The notes below the pieces were generated by a model that was not told where the DNA came from, ran no database searches, and saw only the letters and a list, made by a program, of their open reading frames with translations. A stretch of 37,329 nt of DNA from Trebonia sp035571275 (GTDB taxonomy: Bacteria; Actinomycetota; Actinomycetes; Streptosporangiales; Streptosporangiaceae), in the NCBI GenBank assembly GCA_035571275.1, contig DATMKQ010000473.1, forward strand, positions 1 through 37,329, in the 5' to 3' direction. Shown here in pieces: positions 1 through 7,545 of this stretch; position 1 is the stretch's first letter, and every line of letters begins with the position of its first letter. Made by a program: the position numbers and the translations under genes.

Positions 1-359
1 GCCGGTTACCCAGGACACGCTGTTCGCCATCGGCTCCACGACCAAGGCGTTCACCGCGACGACCGTCGGCGCCCTCGTCGATGAGGGACTGCTGGAATGG
101 GACCGGCCGCTGCGGGATTACGTGCCGGGTGTCCGGCTGCATGATTCCAACGCGTCCGACCGTGTGACGATCGTTGACTTGCAATCGCACCGGTCCGGGT
201 TGCCCCGGCACGATCCGACCTCGAGCCGATCAGCGGCCTGCGCTTCAGCGTGAAGGACCAGCCCGCCATCACGGCGGAGTTCGAACTCGACGACAACGGC
301 GCGGTCAGCCGCTCATCGCGCAACCTCTGGGGATCTTCCTCCCGAAGGAGGCCAGCTAG
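1..359 (+). pseudogene. Serine beta-lactamase family remnant, internally deleted and frameshifted
   Basis: The gene enters from outside the window. From base 2 it reads as the start of a class C beta-lactamase/serine hydrolase domain: TLFAIGSTTKAFTA carries the SxxK nucleophile motif, and SHRSGLPRHD is the conserved segment further on. That frame then fails and stops near base 250. From about base 217, one frame over, the sequence reads like the extreme C-terminus of the same family (GLRFSVKDQPAITAEFELDD). After the codon at 307 a further one-base loss moves the ending LIAQPLGIFLPKEAS to a third frame, stopping at 357-359. The whole catalytic middle, including the Tyr motif, is missing. I infer one large internal deletion plus a single-base deletion in a dead gene. 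The exact deletion junction around 210-220 cannot be fixed from this window alone. Confidence 0.8.
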
Positions 360-408
360 CTCCCCGGCATAACGACCCAAGCAAGCAGATCGGTGCCTGA
401 CCTGAGCA

Positions 409-414
409 TATTCT
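409..414 (+). promoter_or_regulatory. Candidate leaderless -10 box (TATTCT)
   Basis: TATTCT lies exactly 7 nt before the ATG at 422. That places transcription start at or next to the start codon, and no Shine-Dalgarno sequence is visible. It matches the TAnnnT, 6-7 nt, start pattern seen at ten other genes here. Confidence 0.5.
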
Positions 415-421
415 GACGGCG

Positions 422-1312
422 ATGGCGACAGACGGTACACCAGGCGTGCCCCGGGCGCTGCCCGCGGCCCGCCGAGCGCGGCTCAGGCGGCTCATCGGCG
501 ACATCAGGAACAGTGAGCTGGCCGTGGACGAAGCGGTCCTGCGGCTGAGCCGGTCCCACCGGTGGCTCGCTCCTCTCGCGCTCACGGTGGGTGCCGTCGT
601 CATGCTCTTCGAAGGACTTCGGCTGCTGTTCACCAACTGGCGGCTCGTCCTGATCCAGGTCCTGCCGGCGATGTGGATCTGGGCCGCCATGTTCGACCTG
701 AAAGCCCACGTGTTCCGCACCAGAGCGTTTCAGGTGCCGGAAGGCCCGGTCGAAATCCCGGTGGTGGCCGCCATTGCCGCGGTCACCGCGGCGAGCTTCT
801 TCCTCAACGCCGTGTTCGCGTTCTCCATCGTCGGCCCGGGACCGCCGTTGATCCGCCCGGCGTTCGCCCGGGCCCGATCCCACCTGGCCATGGTCCTGGG
901 ATCCGGCGCTACGGTCGGGTTGCTTCTGGGCCTGGCGGCCGTGGTGTCCCCGCGCTGGGGGCCGCTGTGGTTCACGATCTCGCTGAGCATCGTGATCGGC
1001 GTCATGATGGTCTGCTACGTCGCCGTCCCGGCCCGTCTCATCGGCGCGAGGACCGCGCAGTCGAAACGGGACAAGCTGGCCGCTACCGCGGTCGGCTGCC
1101 TCGTCGGCGCGGTGGTCTGCACCCCGGCGTACGTCCTGGGCCGGCTGGGGTTGCTCCTGCTCGGGTCCGGCACGCTGTTCGCGCTTGGTGTCATCGTCTT
1201 CACGGTTGGCCTGCTACTGGAGGCCGCGGCGACCGTCGCGGTCAAGTCGGTCAAGATGAGTGCCAAGCTCATCGCGCGATCACCCGGTACGGCGCCGCGC
1301 GAGAGCTCGTGA
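422..1312 (+). CDS. Polytopic membrane protein of unknown function
   Basis: This is a 296-residue protein whose family I do not recognise. A basic N-terminal stretch of about 45 residues precedes hydrophobic segments at roughly 48-66, 75-93 (Trp-rich), 112-137, 157-175, 181-200, 215-240 and 245-270, so six or seven membrane spans are likely. The C-terminus is short, hydrophilic and basic. No catalytic or ligand-binding motif is visible. It starts with ATG behind a leaderless-type -10 box and is followed 39 bp later by the aldo/keto reductase, so co-transcription with that gene is possible. It follows the dead beta-lactamase, which gives no functional hint. Confidence 0.8.
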   Translation: MATDGTPGVPRALPAARRARLRRLIGDIRNSELAVDEAVLRLSRSHRWLAPLALTVGAVVMLFEGLRLLFTNWRLVLIQVLPAMWIWAAMFDLKAHVFRTRAFQVPEGPVEIPVVAAIAAVTAASFFLNAVFAFSIVGPGPPLIRPAFARARSHLAMVLGSGATVGLLLGLAAVVSPRWGPLWFTISLSIVIGVMMVCYVAVPARLIGARTAQSKRDKLAATAVGCLVGAVVCTPAYVLGRLGLLLLGSGTLFALGVIVFTVGLLLEAAATVAVKSVKMSAKLIARSPGTAPRESS

Positions 1313-1351
1313 GAGGCTGGCTGCGGACAGTCAACGCCAGGGAGGGCAATA

Positions 1352-2209
1352 GTGAGCGCGCAGCCAACCGCGACGGCGGCAGGGACGATCGACATCGGCG
1401 GCGATCTGACCGTCAACCGCTTGGGATTCGGCGCGATGCGGATAACCGGCAGCGGGGTCTGGGGCGAACCGCCCAGCCGTGAGCAGGCCATCGCGACGCT
1501 GCGGCGGGTAGTCGAACTGGGCGTCAACTTCATCGACACCGCCGACTCCTACGGACCGTCCGTGAGCGAGGAGTTGATCGCCGAGGCGCTCTACCCGTAC
1601 CCGGACGACCTCGTGATCGCGACGAAGGGCGGCCTGGTCCGGCCCGGCCCGAACCGGTGGAACCCCGACGGGCGGCCCGAGCACCTGCGGGAAGTGTGTG
1701 AGGGCAGCCTGCGCCGGCTGCGGCTGGAGCAGATCCCGCTGTATCAGTTCCACCGGCCCGACCCGAAGGTGCCGCTGGCCGAGTCGATGGGCACGATCGC
1801 CGAACTGAAGGCCGAAGGCAAGATCCGCCACGTCGGCATCTCCAACGTGACCGAGGAGCAGTACCGCGAGGCGAAGGAGATCGTCCCGATCGTGTCGATC
1901 CAGAACAGGTTCAACGTCACCGACCGGGACTCCGAACCGCTGATCGACCTGTGCGAGCAAGAGGACATGGTCTTCCTGCCCTGGGCGCCGATCCAGCAGG
2001 CCGACAAGAGGGTCGCGGTGGCCGCGGCCGCCGAGAGGCACCGCGTGACCGAACGTCAGATCGTGCTGGCCTGGCTGCTGGCCAGCTCCCCGGCCGTGCT
2101 GCCGATTCCCGGCACCGGCTCGCCCGAGCACGCCGAGGAGAACGTGGCGGCCACGGCCATCGACCTGAGCGGTACCGAGCAGGAGGCGATCAGCACGGGC
2201 GGGTTATAA
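1352..2209 (+). CDS. Aldo/keto reductase
   Basis: This 285-residue NADPH-type oxidoreductase has the (beta/alpha)8 aldo/keto reductase fold. The catalytic tetrad is readable: Asp62 and Tyr67 in FIDTADSYG, Lys92 in IATKGG and His134 in YQFHRPD. The C-terminal cofactor-binding segment is present (LPIPGTGSPEHAEEN). Family members reduce aldehydes or ketones to alcohols; the substrate cannot be read from sequence. The start is GTG at 1352, supported by a GGAGGG ribosome binding site about 6 nt upstream. The last 20 bases overlap the 3' end of the convergent anti-sigma-type gene, so the two transcripts are antisense at their ends. Length is normal for the single-domain, YdbC-like branch. Confidence 0.93.
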   Translation: MSAQPTATAAGTIDIGGDLTVNRLGFGAMRITGSGVWGEPPSREQAIATLRRVVELGVNFIDTADSYGPSVSEELIAEALYPYPDDLVIATKGGLVRPGPNRWNPDGRPEHLREVCEGSLRRLRLEQIPLYQFHRPDPKVPLAESMGTIAELKAEGKIRHVGISNVTEEQYREAKEIVPIVSIQNRFNVTDRDSEPLIDLCEQEDMVFLPWAPIQQADKRVAVAAAAERHRVTERQIVLAWLLASSPAVLPIPGTGSPEHAEENVAATAIDLSGTEQEAISTGGL

Positions 2210-2618
2210 GCGGCCAGTCCAGTCGCGCCCACGCGGTGCGGCCGCGTTCCGCGTCCCCGTGGATGCCCCAGTTTCCGGTGCCGGCGAGCGCGTCGATGAG
2301 GTCCAGGCCGTGCGGGCGGTCCAGTTCGTGGCCGCGAGGAGCCCACTGGCCGCCTTGATCGTCGACCTCTATCCGCACATACGCACCCGGGCAGACCTCC
2401 GCGCGGACGGTGAAACTCCCGCCGGGCGCGGCGGATTTGCTGTGCACCACGGCGTTGGCGGCCAGTTCAGAGGCGATCAGGATCGCGTCGGCGACGAGGG
2501 GGCAGCCGTCGAGCAGGAGCGCGAGGGTGGCTCGGACGAGGCGGATCTGCCCGCGCTGTCCGGGGTAGCTGCGGGTGACAGTGCGCCTGTCTGCCGCGCT
2601 GAGAGCCCGTGCCATCAT
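2190..2618 (-). CDS. Anti-sigma-factor-like ATP-binding protein (HATPase_c_2, RsbW type)
   Basis: This is a 142-residue stand-alone GHKL ATPase domain. The N box reads ASELAANAVVHS and the G1-like box DDQGG, followed by GLDLIDALAG, the usual order in actinobacterial RsbW/SpoIIAB-like proteins. In Bacillus such proteins bind a sigma factor and phosphorylate an anti-sigma antagonist. In actinobacteria there are dozens of orphan copies, many of unknown target. No sigma factor or STAS antagonist gene is adjacent, so the partner is unknown. Two ATG codons in tandem begin the frame and the first is used here. Upstream lie two 21-bp direct repeats around ACCGGT that look like operator sites. The 3' end overlaps the aldo/keto reductase by 20 bp. 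Confidence 0.88.
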   Translation of the reverse strand: MMARALSAADRRTVTRSYPGQRGQIRLVRATLALLLDGCPLVADAILIASELAANAVVHSKSAAPGGSFTVRAEVCPGAYVRIEVDDQGGQWAPRGHELDRPHGLDLIDALAGTGNWGIHGDAERGRTAWARLDWPLITRPC

Positions 2619-2644
2619 CGGAACATCGCCTTTACCCCGCGGTC

Positions 2645-2697
2645 CATCGCTTTACCGGTTTAGACATCGCCTATCGCACCGCTTAACCGGTTCAGAT
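2645..2697. promoter_or_regulatory. Pair of 21-bp direct repeats, likely operator of the anti-sigma-type gene
   Basis: Copies at 2645-2665 and 2677-2697 match at about 17 of 21 positions and share the core TTAACCGGTT or TTTACCGGTT followed by TAGA or CAGA. They start 32 bp apart, about three helical turns. They lie 27-79 bp upstream of the ATG at 2618. The palindromic ACCGGT core suggests a dimeric repressor, possibly GntR-like; the regulator is not in the window as far as I can tell. Confidence 0.45.
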
Positions 2698-2945
2698 GTC
2701 AAGGGGCCGGAGGAAACGTTGACGGTGCCGAGCATCCGGTTTCCGCCGAGTCTTTCGTTGAGCGACCCGTCCGGTACTGCATGTATCCGTTGCCGGACGA
2801 TCAAATTGGTCATTCGCGGCGTAAAGCGTCACCGTGGCGACGGCTTCTCATGGGTCACAACGGCAGGCGAGCAAGGAGCCGGGAACAGCCGCCACCATCC
2901 GTTCAGGAAAGTTTCATTGATATCTGAACGGACCGTGGCGCCTGG
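2698..2945. other. Intergenic stretch without a convincing gene
   Basis: Between the operator repeats and the small minus-strand gene at 2946 I see no convincing coding region. An open frame on the plus strand here has no ribosome binding site, runs across the repeats and resembles no family. A weak inverted repeat, GTCCGG with CCGGAC, lies near 2768-2802. The stretch probably holds the promoter region of the anti-sigma-type gene and the downstream flank of the 2946-3828 operon. Confidence 0.4.
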
Positions 2946-3215
2946 CTACCGCGCCTCGACGGTGGTGCTCCCCTCGAGGTCATCGAGCAGGACCGAGATG
3001 GCGTGGCGGACGACGGCGACGCGGGTCAGCGCCCGGTCGTGCAGATGTTCTGGATAGCTCCACGTGACGGTCGCACCGCTGAAAGGGCCGCCCTGCGGGG
3101 GCCAGGACGGGTCCCCTGGCTTGGCGCTGGGGAAGATTCGGACGGTCACCTCGATCATCGGGTCACCGGCCGGCACGCCCTCGCGTGATCTGCCTTGCCG
3201 CCGGTCGCTTGTCAT
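2946..3215 (-). CDS. Small conserved-looking protein of unknown function
   Basis: This 89-residue protein has no recognised domain. After a charged N-terminal stretch of about 20 residues comes a compact segment beginning MIEVTVRIFPSA and ending in a predicted helix (RVAVVRHAISVLLDDLEG). The ATG at 3215 is preceded by AGGGGAGA at good spacing, which favours this start over the internal Met20. It lies 22 bp downstream of the secreted-protein gene on the same strand, so the two are likely one operon. It has no signal peptide or membrane span. Confidence 0.6.
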   Translation of the reverse strand: MTSDRRQGRSREGVPAGDPMIEVTVRIFPSAKPGDPSWPPQGGPFSGATVTWSYPEHLHDRALTRVAVVRHAISVLLDDLEGSTTVEAR

Positions 3216-3237
3216 GGACGGATTCTCCCCTGAAACG

Positions 3238-3828
3238 TCAGCCTGACAGGAGAGCGCAGCCGTTTCGCCGCGTTCCGTTGAGCGAGAAGCTGGTCACGTA
3301 CGCTCCCGATTGCGCGATGACGAAGTGCATGACGAGCAGGCCGCTCACGAAGATGAGCGTCGGCTCATGGATGCCGGCCGCGCCCAGCGCCGCCTCGCTC
3401 AACGGACCGAACAACTGGGCGGTAGTTCCGGTCGAGACATAGGTGCCCGTCGCCAGGGCACCCGGCACCGTCGGGGTGGGATCGTAGGTGAACCAGGTAG
3501 GCCCGCTTACATTGCGGACAATGGTCTTTCCCGTCGTTCCGTTGGTGAAGCTTTGCACGAGCAGCCCTGAGGTGACATTCGGGTAGAACGGCGGGTCGCT
3601 CTGAGCCACAAAGCCGCCGGGTATTGGCGTGCCGTCGGCGAGAGTGGTTGTGACCTGGTTATTCACCACGGTGCCCAATGTGACCGTGAACGCGGAGGAA
3701 GTGTTCGGATAGCAGGTATAGGTCACCGCCTGGTCGGCCCCGGTCGTTGCCTCGGCCGCCGTGACGGGAGCGGCGAAGGCGACAAGAGTAACGGCGGATA
3801 GCAGTACTGCGAGCTTGGCGCGTCTCAT
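3238..3828 (-). CDS. Secreted protein of unknown function
   Basis: The product is 196 residues from the chosen ATG at 3828. It has a clear Sec signal peptide: MRRAKLAVLL, then a hydrophobic core, then an AxA site near VTAAEA. The mature part is rich in Thr, Ser, Gly and Val with predicted beta strands. It contains two cysteines, one early (TYTCYPNT) and one near the C-terminus (RRNGCALL), that could form a disulfide closing the domain. A longer frame to 3891 would bury the signal peptide, so I reject it; AAGGGAT lies upstream of 3828. No catalytic motif is visible. It is the first gene of a likely two-gene operon with the gene at 2946. Confidence 0.78.
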   Translation of the reverse strand: MRRAKLAVLLSAVTLVAFAAPVTAAEATTGADQAVTYTCYPNTSSAFTVTLGTVVNNQVTTTLADGTPIPGGFVAQSDPPFYPNVTSGLLVQSFTNGTTGKTIVRNVSGPTWFTYDPTPTVPGALATGTYVSTGTTAQLFGPLSEAALGAAGIHEPTLIFVSGLLVMHFVIAQSGAYVTSFSLNGTRRNGCALLSG

Positions 3829-3960
3829 AGCAGAGATATCCCTTAAGCGTCGGGAAATGCGTCTGACCGAGCCGATATAGGCTCCCCGCAAAACAAAAGT
3901 CAGCGTAAACCCTCACCTCCGCCAGTATCAAGCGCAACCTGGGTAGTGGTGCGGGTCAGC

Positions 3961-4000
3961 GTGGATCGGTTTCCATCCCCCGCCATGGAAAGTGATCCAC
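3961..4000 (-). terminator. Strong hairpin, likely terminator of the cupin/cbbX operon
   Basis: Arms at 3961-3976 and 3985-4000 pair as GTGGATC and TTTCCAT with ATGGAAA and GATCCAC, interrupted only by a 2x2 mismatch, around an 8-nt loop. The hairpin begins 34 bp after the cupin stop codon, as expected for a terminator of the minus-strand operon. No clear U-tract follows, which is common in actinobacteria. It also separates the operon from the secreted-protein gene downstream. Confidence 0.65.
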
Positions 4001-4033
4001 GATCATCGAATTCGGGCTTACCGAACTGCTGCG

Positions 4034-4468
4034 CTAGCTTCCCCGATAGGCACGGTCCCGCGGGTCGTCTTTCGCGTCCACGTACTCGAGGCTGATCGGC
4101 CCGATCGCCGTCACTTGCGTGACGTACTCACCGGACCGGGCCCAGTGGAAGTGCGGGGTACCGCCCGGCAGCACGACAACCGCGCCGGGCGGGTAGGCCG
4201 CCAGCTTTGCTTCGTCGAACTGTTCGCCCAGGCCGATGTAGAAGACGCCGGACATGACCGTGTAGACGCGGTCCTCGTGGTGCCGGTGCGCCATCAGCTT
4301 GACGCCGTGCGGAACCTTGACCCTGACCACGTAGGGCCCGGGTTCGCTGGGGTGACCGACCACGACGGCCAGGCGGGCCGTCGGCGGGAAGGCCGGGAAC
4401 GGCTCCCAGTCGATGTCCTCGGGCAGGACCGACCTGAAGACGTCCTGGCCGGGCTGGTGGGTGGTCAT
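4034..4468 (-). CDS. Cupin-domain protein
   Basis: This is a single-domain cupin of 144 residues. Cupin motif 1 is visible as MAHRHHEDRVYTVMSGVFYIG, with an HxH pair and a following acidic residue as metal ligands. Motif 2 is PPGAVVVLPGGTPHFHWA, with the further His. Such proteins bind a metal and serve as small dioxygenases, isomerases or sensors; the substrate is not readable here. I chose the ATG at 4468 because GGGAAGG lies at proper spacing and a longer frame would overlap the preceding gene. It follows the nitronate monooxygenase stop by 23 bp and ends the four-gene minus-strand run, with a strong hairpin downstream. Confidence 0.88.
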   Translation of the reverse strand: MTTHQPGQDVFRSVLPEDIDWEPFPAFPPTARLAVVVGHPSEPGPYVVRVKVPHGVKLMAHRHHEDRVYTVMSGVFYIGLGEQFDEAKLAAYPPGAVVVLPGGTPHFHWARSGEYVTQVTAIGPISLEYVDAKDDPRDRAYRGS

Positions 4469-4491
4469 CGCGTCAACCTTCCCGTTCCCTG

Positions 4492-5445
4492 TTACAAGCC
4501 GGCCGTGAGCTCGGCGACGATCTCCGCCGCCGGCTGGGTTCGCTTCGCGAGCGCGACGCTCTGCCCGGCCCACAGCGAGAGCGGTTCGATCTCACCGGTG
4601 GTCCCCTCCATCGGCGGCGCCGGCTCGTAGCGAACGATCGCCTCGCCGGAGGCGAAGTGCGCGAGCACTTCGCCCTCTCCCGGCCGCTGCCCCGACGGTG
4701 GCCGGCCCGCGGCATCCCAGGCCCTGGCCGTTGAGTTGTAGAGCGCGCGGTGCGGGGCGTTCGGCCACCCGACGTTGTACAGGTCGGGGAACCAGTGCCC
4801 GTCGGTCTCGTCCGCCGCTATCACCCGGCGCCGGTACTCCTCGTGGATCGGCATCTCCCGCGCCAGCAGGAACCGAGTGCCCAGCATCGCGGCCTGCGCG
4901 CCGAGCGCGAGCACCGCGGCGACTCCCCGGGCGTCGCCGATCCCGCCGGCCGCGACCACCGGCACCGGCGAGACCGCGTCCACCACGGCGGGCACCAGCG
5001 GCAGCGTCGCGACGCGCCCCCACACGTGCCCGCCGGCCTCCCAGCCCTGCGCGACGACCACGTCCACTCCGGACGCGACCGCCCGCCGCGCCTCCTCGGC
5101 AGTGCCGATCGTGTGCATGACGATCCCGCCGGCGCTGTGGATCCGCTCGACGTAGCCGCTGGGATCCCCCATCAGGAACAGCACGATGCGCAGACCGGCT
5201 TCGAGAGCCTCGTCAAGGCGCTGGTGCCGGTCGGCGGTGAGCACAAGGTTGCCGGCGAACGGCCGGGAGGTGAGCGCCGACGTCCGGCGAACCACGTCCG
5301 CGACGTCATCGGCCCACGTCAGCGATATCGTTCCCAGCGCGCCCGCGTTCGCGACCGCCGCGGTCAATTCCGGGACCTGGGCTATCGGTGCCTGGACGAT
5401 CGGCTGGTCAATCCCGAGCAACTCGCACAATGGGGTCCGCACCAT
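4492..5445 (-). CDS. Nitronate monooxygenase (2-nitropropane dioxygenase-like FMN enzyme)
   Basis: This 317-residue TIM-barrel flavoprotein shows the family marks in order: IDQPIVQAPIAQV near the N-terminus, NAGALGTIS, then VVVAQGWEAGGHVWG carrying the conserved His of the active site. The FMN phosphate-binding segment VPVVAAGGIGDARGVAAVLALGAQAAMLGTRF is complete. Family members oxidise propionate 3-nitronate and related nitronates, although many actinobacterial homologues have untested substrates. It sits third in the operon after the peroxiredoxin (32 bp gap). Nitronate oxidation releases radical and peroxide species, so a peroxiredoxin neighbour is plausible. The ribosome binding site before the ATG at 5445 is weak. 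Confidence 0.92.
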   Translation of the reverse strand: MVRTPLCELLGIDQPIVQAPIAQVPELTAAVANAGALGTISLTWADDVADVVRRTSALTSRPFAGNLVLTADRHQRLDEALEAGLRIVLFLMGDPSGYVERIHSAGGIVMHTIGTAEEARRAVASGVDVVVAQGWEAGGHVWGRVATLPLVPAVVDAVSPVPVVAAGGIGDARGVAAVLALGAQAAMLGTRFLLAREMPIHEEYRRRVIAADETDGHWFPDLYNVGWPNAPHRALYNSTARAWDAAGRPPSGQRPGEGEVLAHFASGEAIVRYEPAPPMEGTTGEIEPLSLWAGQSVALAKRTQPAAEIVAELTAGL

Positions 5446-5477
5446 GCGGATGTACCCGTGCGTCCCGCCGGTAACAC

Positions 5478-6083
5478 TCAGTTACCCGTATACGAGGTCG
5501 GCATCGATTCGGGGGTGTGCCGGTCCCAGCCGTGGAAGGACGAGTAGTCGCCGGCGTCCCAGGCCTCGCGCAGCCCCGGTTTGCTCAGGTCCCAGTCCGG
5601 GCGGACCTCCGCGGTGGCCTCGCGCAGGTCGCGCCACAGGTCGTAGAACGACGGGCGGCCCCAGAACCAGTAGCCGTTGTAGACGCTGTGCACGACCAGT
5701 CCCGGTTTGAGCACGAGCGTGTGCGGGATCATCGGGTCGTGCTCAGGGTCGGTGTACTCCTTGATGTCGAGGTCCTTCTGGACCGTCCGGCCCGGGTCGG
5801 ACAGGAACGGCCACTGGGCGCCCGTCGAGGCGCGGAACTCCTGCAGGGTGTGGTGGTCGTCGGTGGCGATGGTGACGACCTGCGTGTAGGACACGCCGAT
5901 CTTCGGGTAGTTGGCGGCCAGTTCGAGGTGCTGCTGGTGCTCTTTCGGGCAGTAGTTGCCGCGCGCCAGCGTGAGGATCATCGGGTCGCGGCCCTGGAGT
6001 TCGCTGAGCGTGCGAACGGTGCCGGTGTGGTCGGGCAGCGCGTAGTCGGGGAAGACGCCGCCGGGGATGATGTCGGATCGCAT
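5478..6083 (-). CDS. 1-Cys peroxiredoxin / redoxin-domain protein
   Basis: This is an AhpC/TSA-type thioredoxin-fold protein. The peroxidatic cysteine lies in LTLARGNYCPKEHQQH, a variant of the usual PxxxTxxC loop, followed by VTIATDDHHTLQEF and WPFLSDPGRTVQKDL as in bacterioferritin-comigratory-type proteins. From the chosen start it has this single cysteine, so it would need an external thiol for resolution. The C-terminal third (HSVYNGYWFWGRPSFYDLW onward) extends beyond the core fold. The ATG at 6083 is preferred because the protein then begins directly before the redoxin fold; a GTG at 6116 is possible. It sits between the CbbX-like gene and the nitronate monooxygenase in one operon. Confidence 0.88.
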   Translation of the reverse strand: MRSDIIPGGVFPDYALPDHTGTVRTLSELQGRDPMILTLARGNYCPKEHQQHLELAANYPKIGVSYTQVVTIATDDHHTLQEFRASTGAQWPFLSDPGRTVQKDLDIKEYTDPEHDPMIPHTLVLKPGLVVHSVYNGYWFWGRPSFYDLWRDLREATAEVRPDWDLSKPGLREAWDAGDYSSFHGWDRHTPESMPTSYTGN

Positions 6084-6131
6084 GCCCGTAAGCGTGCCCC
6101 TGCGGGCGCACGCCACACTCGGCGACGCTGG

Positions 6132-7418
6132 TCAGCGGTCGCGGGCGGGCAGGATGTCCGACGGCTCCAGCCGCATCAGGTCGTCTTTCGACCACTCCCG
6201 CTCCGGATCGGCGGCGAGCCGGTAGGCGTGCCGGAGCCGGGCGCTTTCCAGGTCGTTCCGCACGCTGCGGGCGTTGGCGAACCGGGGCTGCCGCATCCGC
6301 ACCGACAGGTGGTCGCGGAACACCTCCTTCGCCTCGTCCGACAGGTAGTACGACGACCGGTCCAGCATCAGCCGCCCGATCGCGAGCAGTTCGTCGACCT
6401 CGTACTCGGCGAAGTCCAGGTGGTGCGCGATCCGCGAGCTCATGCCGGGATTGGACTCGAAGAAGTTGTCCATTCGGTCTTTGTAACCGGCGAGGATCAC
6501 CACGAGCTTGTCGCGGTCGTTCTCCATCACCTGCATGAGGATGTCGATGCACTCCTGGCCGTAGTCCTTGGAGTCCTGGGCGCGGTACAGGGTGTAGGCC
6601 TCGTCGATGAACAGCACGCCGCCCATCGCCCGGTCCAGGACCGCCTTGGTCTTCGGCGCTGTCTGCCCGATGTACTCACCGACCAGGTCATCGCGCATGG
6701 CGTGGACGAGATGGCCTTTGTCCAGGTAGCCGAGCCGCAGCAGCAGGTCGGCCATCATCAGCGCGACCGTGGTCTTGCCCGTTCCCGGCGACCCGGTGAA
6801 GCACATGTGCAGGTTCGGCCGGGAGGCGGACAGCCCGAACCGCTGTCGCGCCCGGTCGACCAGCAGCAGCGACCCGATTTCCTCCACTTTCTTCTTCACT
6901 GGGATGAGCCCGATCAGCTCGCTGTCCAGTGCCAGCATCAGGTCGTCGATGCCCGCCACCTGCCGTTCCCCGGCCAGGGTGATGGTGGCGTCCTGCTGGA
7001 GTACTCCGCCGCGCCGTCGAGACGAGCCGCTTCGCGCCCGGTTTGCCATGGTTGTAGTACTAGCAGGCTGCTGCTTGGGGCGGGCGGCCGGCGGGGTCGC
7101 CGGCCGCCGTGGGCGGTAAGCGGATCGCCGGGTGGCGCGGCCTCCGGCCACGGGCGTCCAGTCCCGGCGCAACCCTGGATCGATGATCGTGCCGCCGCCG
7201 GCGGACTCCGGCGTGATGCCGCGCGAGTGGAGGTTCTGGGTCGTCGTCTGGCGCATCCCGTCCCACAGGGCCACCACGCCCATCAGGACGGTCACGACGA
7301 CAACGGCGCAGATCGCGAACCACAGATGGCTCAGCTGCAGCCAGGCCACTGCGAGGCCCACCGCCACGCCCAGCACGAGCAGGGCGCGCCCCCGATACCG
7401 CATTCCCGCTGTCCACAT
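6132..7418 (-). CDS. CbbX-like AAA+ ATPase with N-terminal membrane anchor
   Basis: The C-terminal 290 residues closely follow proteobacterial CbbX, the red-type Rubisco activase. Walker A is GSPGTGKT (209-216), the pore-loop region is DDLVGEYIGQTAPKTK with Tyr249, Walker B is GGVLFIDEAY (266-275), and VVILAGYKDRMDNFFESNPG and FANARSVRNDLESAR follow in family order. Unlike typical CbbX, about 123 residues precede it: two hydrophobic segments (about 11-28 and 33-51) and a Pro/Arg/Ala-rich linker. That would tether the ATPase to the membrane. An internal ATG at 7049 would give a soluble protein but has no ribosome binding site. No Rubisco gene is in the window, so the client is unknown; the CbbX-type AAA+ domain is also found in type VII secretion EccA. 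It heads the run to the peroxiredoxin, nitronate monooxygenase and cupin. Confidence 0.88.
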   Translation of the reverse strand: MWTAGMRYRGRALLVLGVAVGLAVAWLQLSHLWFAICAVVVVTVLMGVVALWDGMRQTTTQNLHSRGITPESAGGGTIIDPGLRRDWTPVAGGRATRRSAYRPRRPATPPAARPKQQPASTTTMANRARSGSSRRRGGVLQQDATITLAGERQVAGIDDLMLALDSELIGLIPVKKKVEEIGSLLLVDRARQRFGLSASRPNLHMCFTGSPGTGKTTVALMMADLLLRLGYLDKGHLVHAMRDDLVGEYIGQTAPKTKAVLDRAMGGVLFIDEAYTLYRAQDSKDYGQECIDILMQVMENDRDKLVVILAGYKDRMDNFFESNPGMSSRIAHHLDFAEYEVDELLAIGRLMLDRSSYYLSDEAKEVFRDHLSVRMRQPRFANARSVRNDLESARLRHAYRLAADPEREWSKDDLMRLEPSDILPARDR

Positions 7419-7545
7419 AACACGAGCGAGAGTAGCGACGTGGCCGGCCGCGGGTCAATCGCTTCCACTCGCCCCACTCGCCCCCCTCGCGTGACCGATA
7501 TAACCTGATCGGACACTGATGTCCGCTCGTGATCGGGAGGCAACG

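Noticed and set aside
2575..3057. A 160-codon plus-strand frame over the intergenic region
   Set aside because: It crosses the operator repeats, lacks a ribosome binding site and shows no recognisable domain.
7049..7418. The N-terminal membrane region of the CbbX-like gene as a separate small gene
   Set aside because: It is continuous in frame with the AAA+ domain with no stop, and the internal ATG has no ribosome binding site. An independent start cannot be fully excluded.
5517..7508. A 663-codon open frame on the plus strand opposite the peroxiredoxin and CbbX-like genes
   Set aside because: It is fully antisense to two well-conserved proteins, and its composition (Val/Arg/Asp/Gly-rich) is what GC-rich antisense frames give. 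It has no motif.
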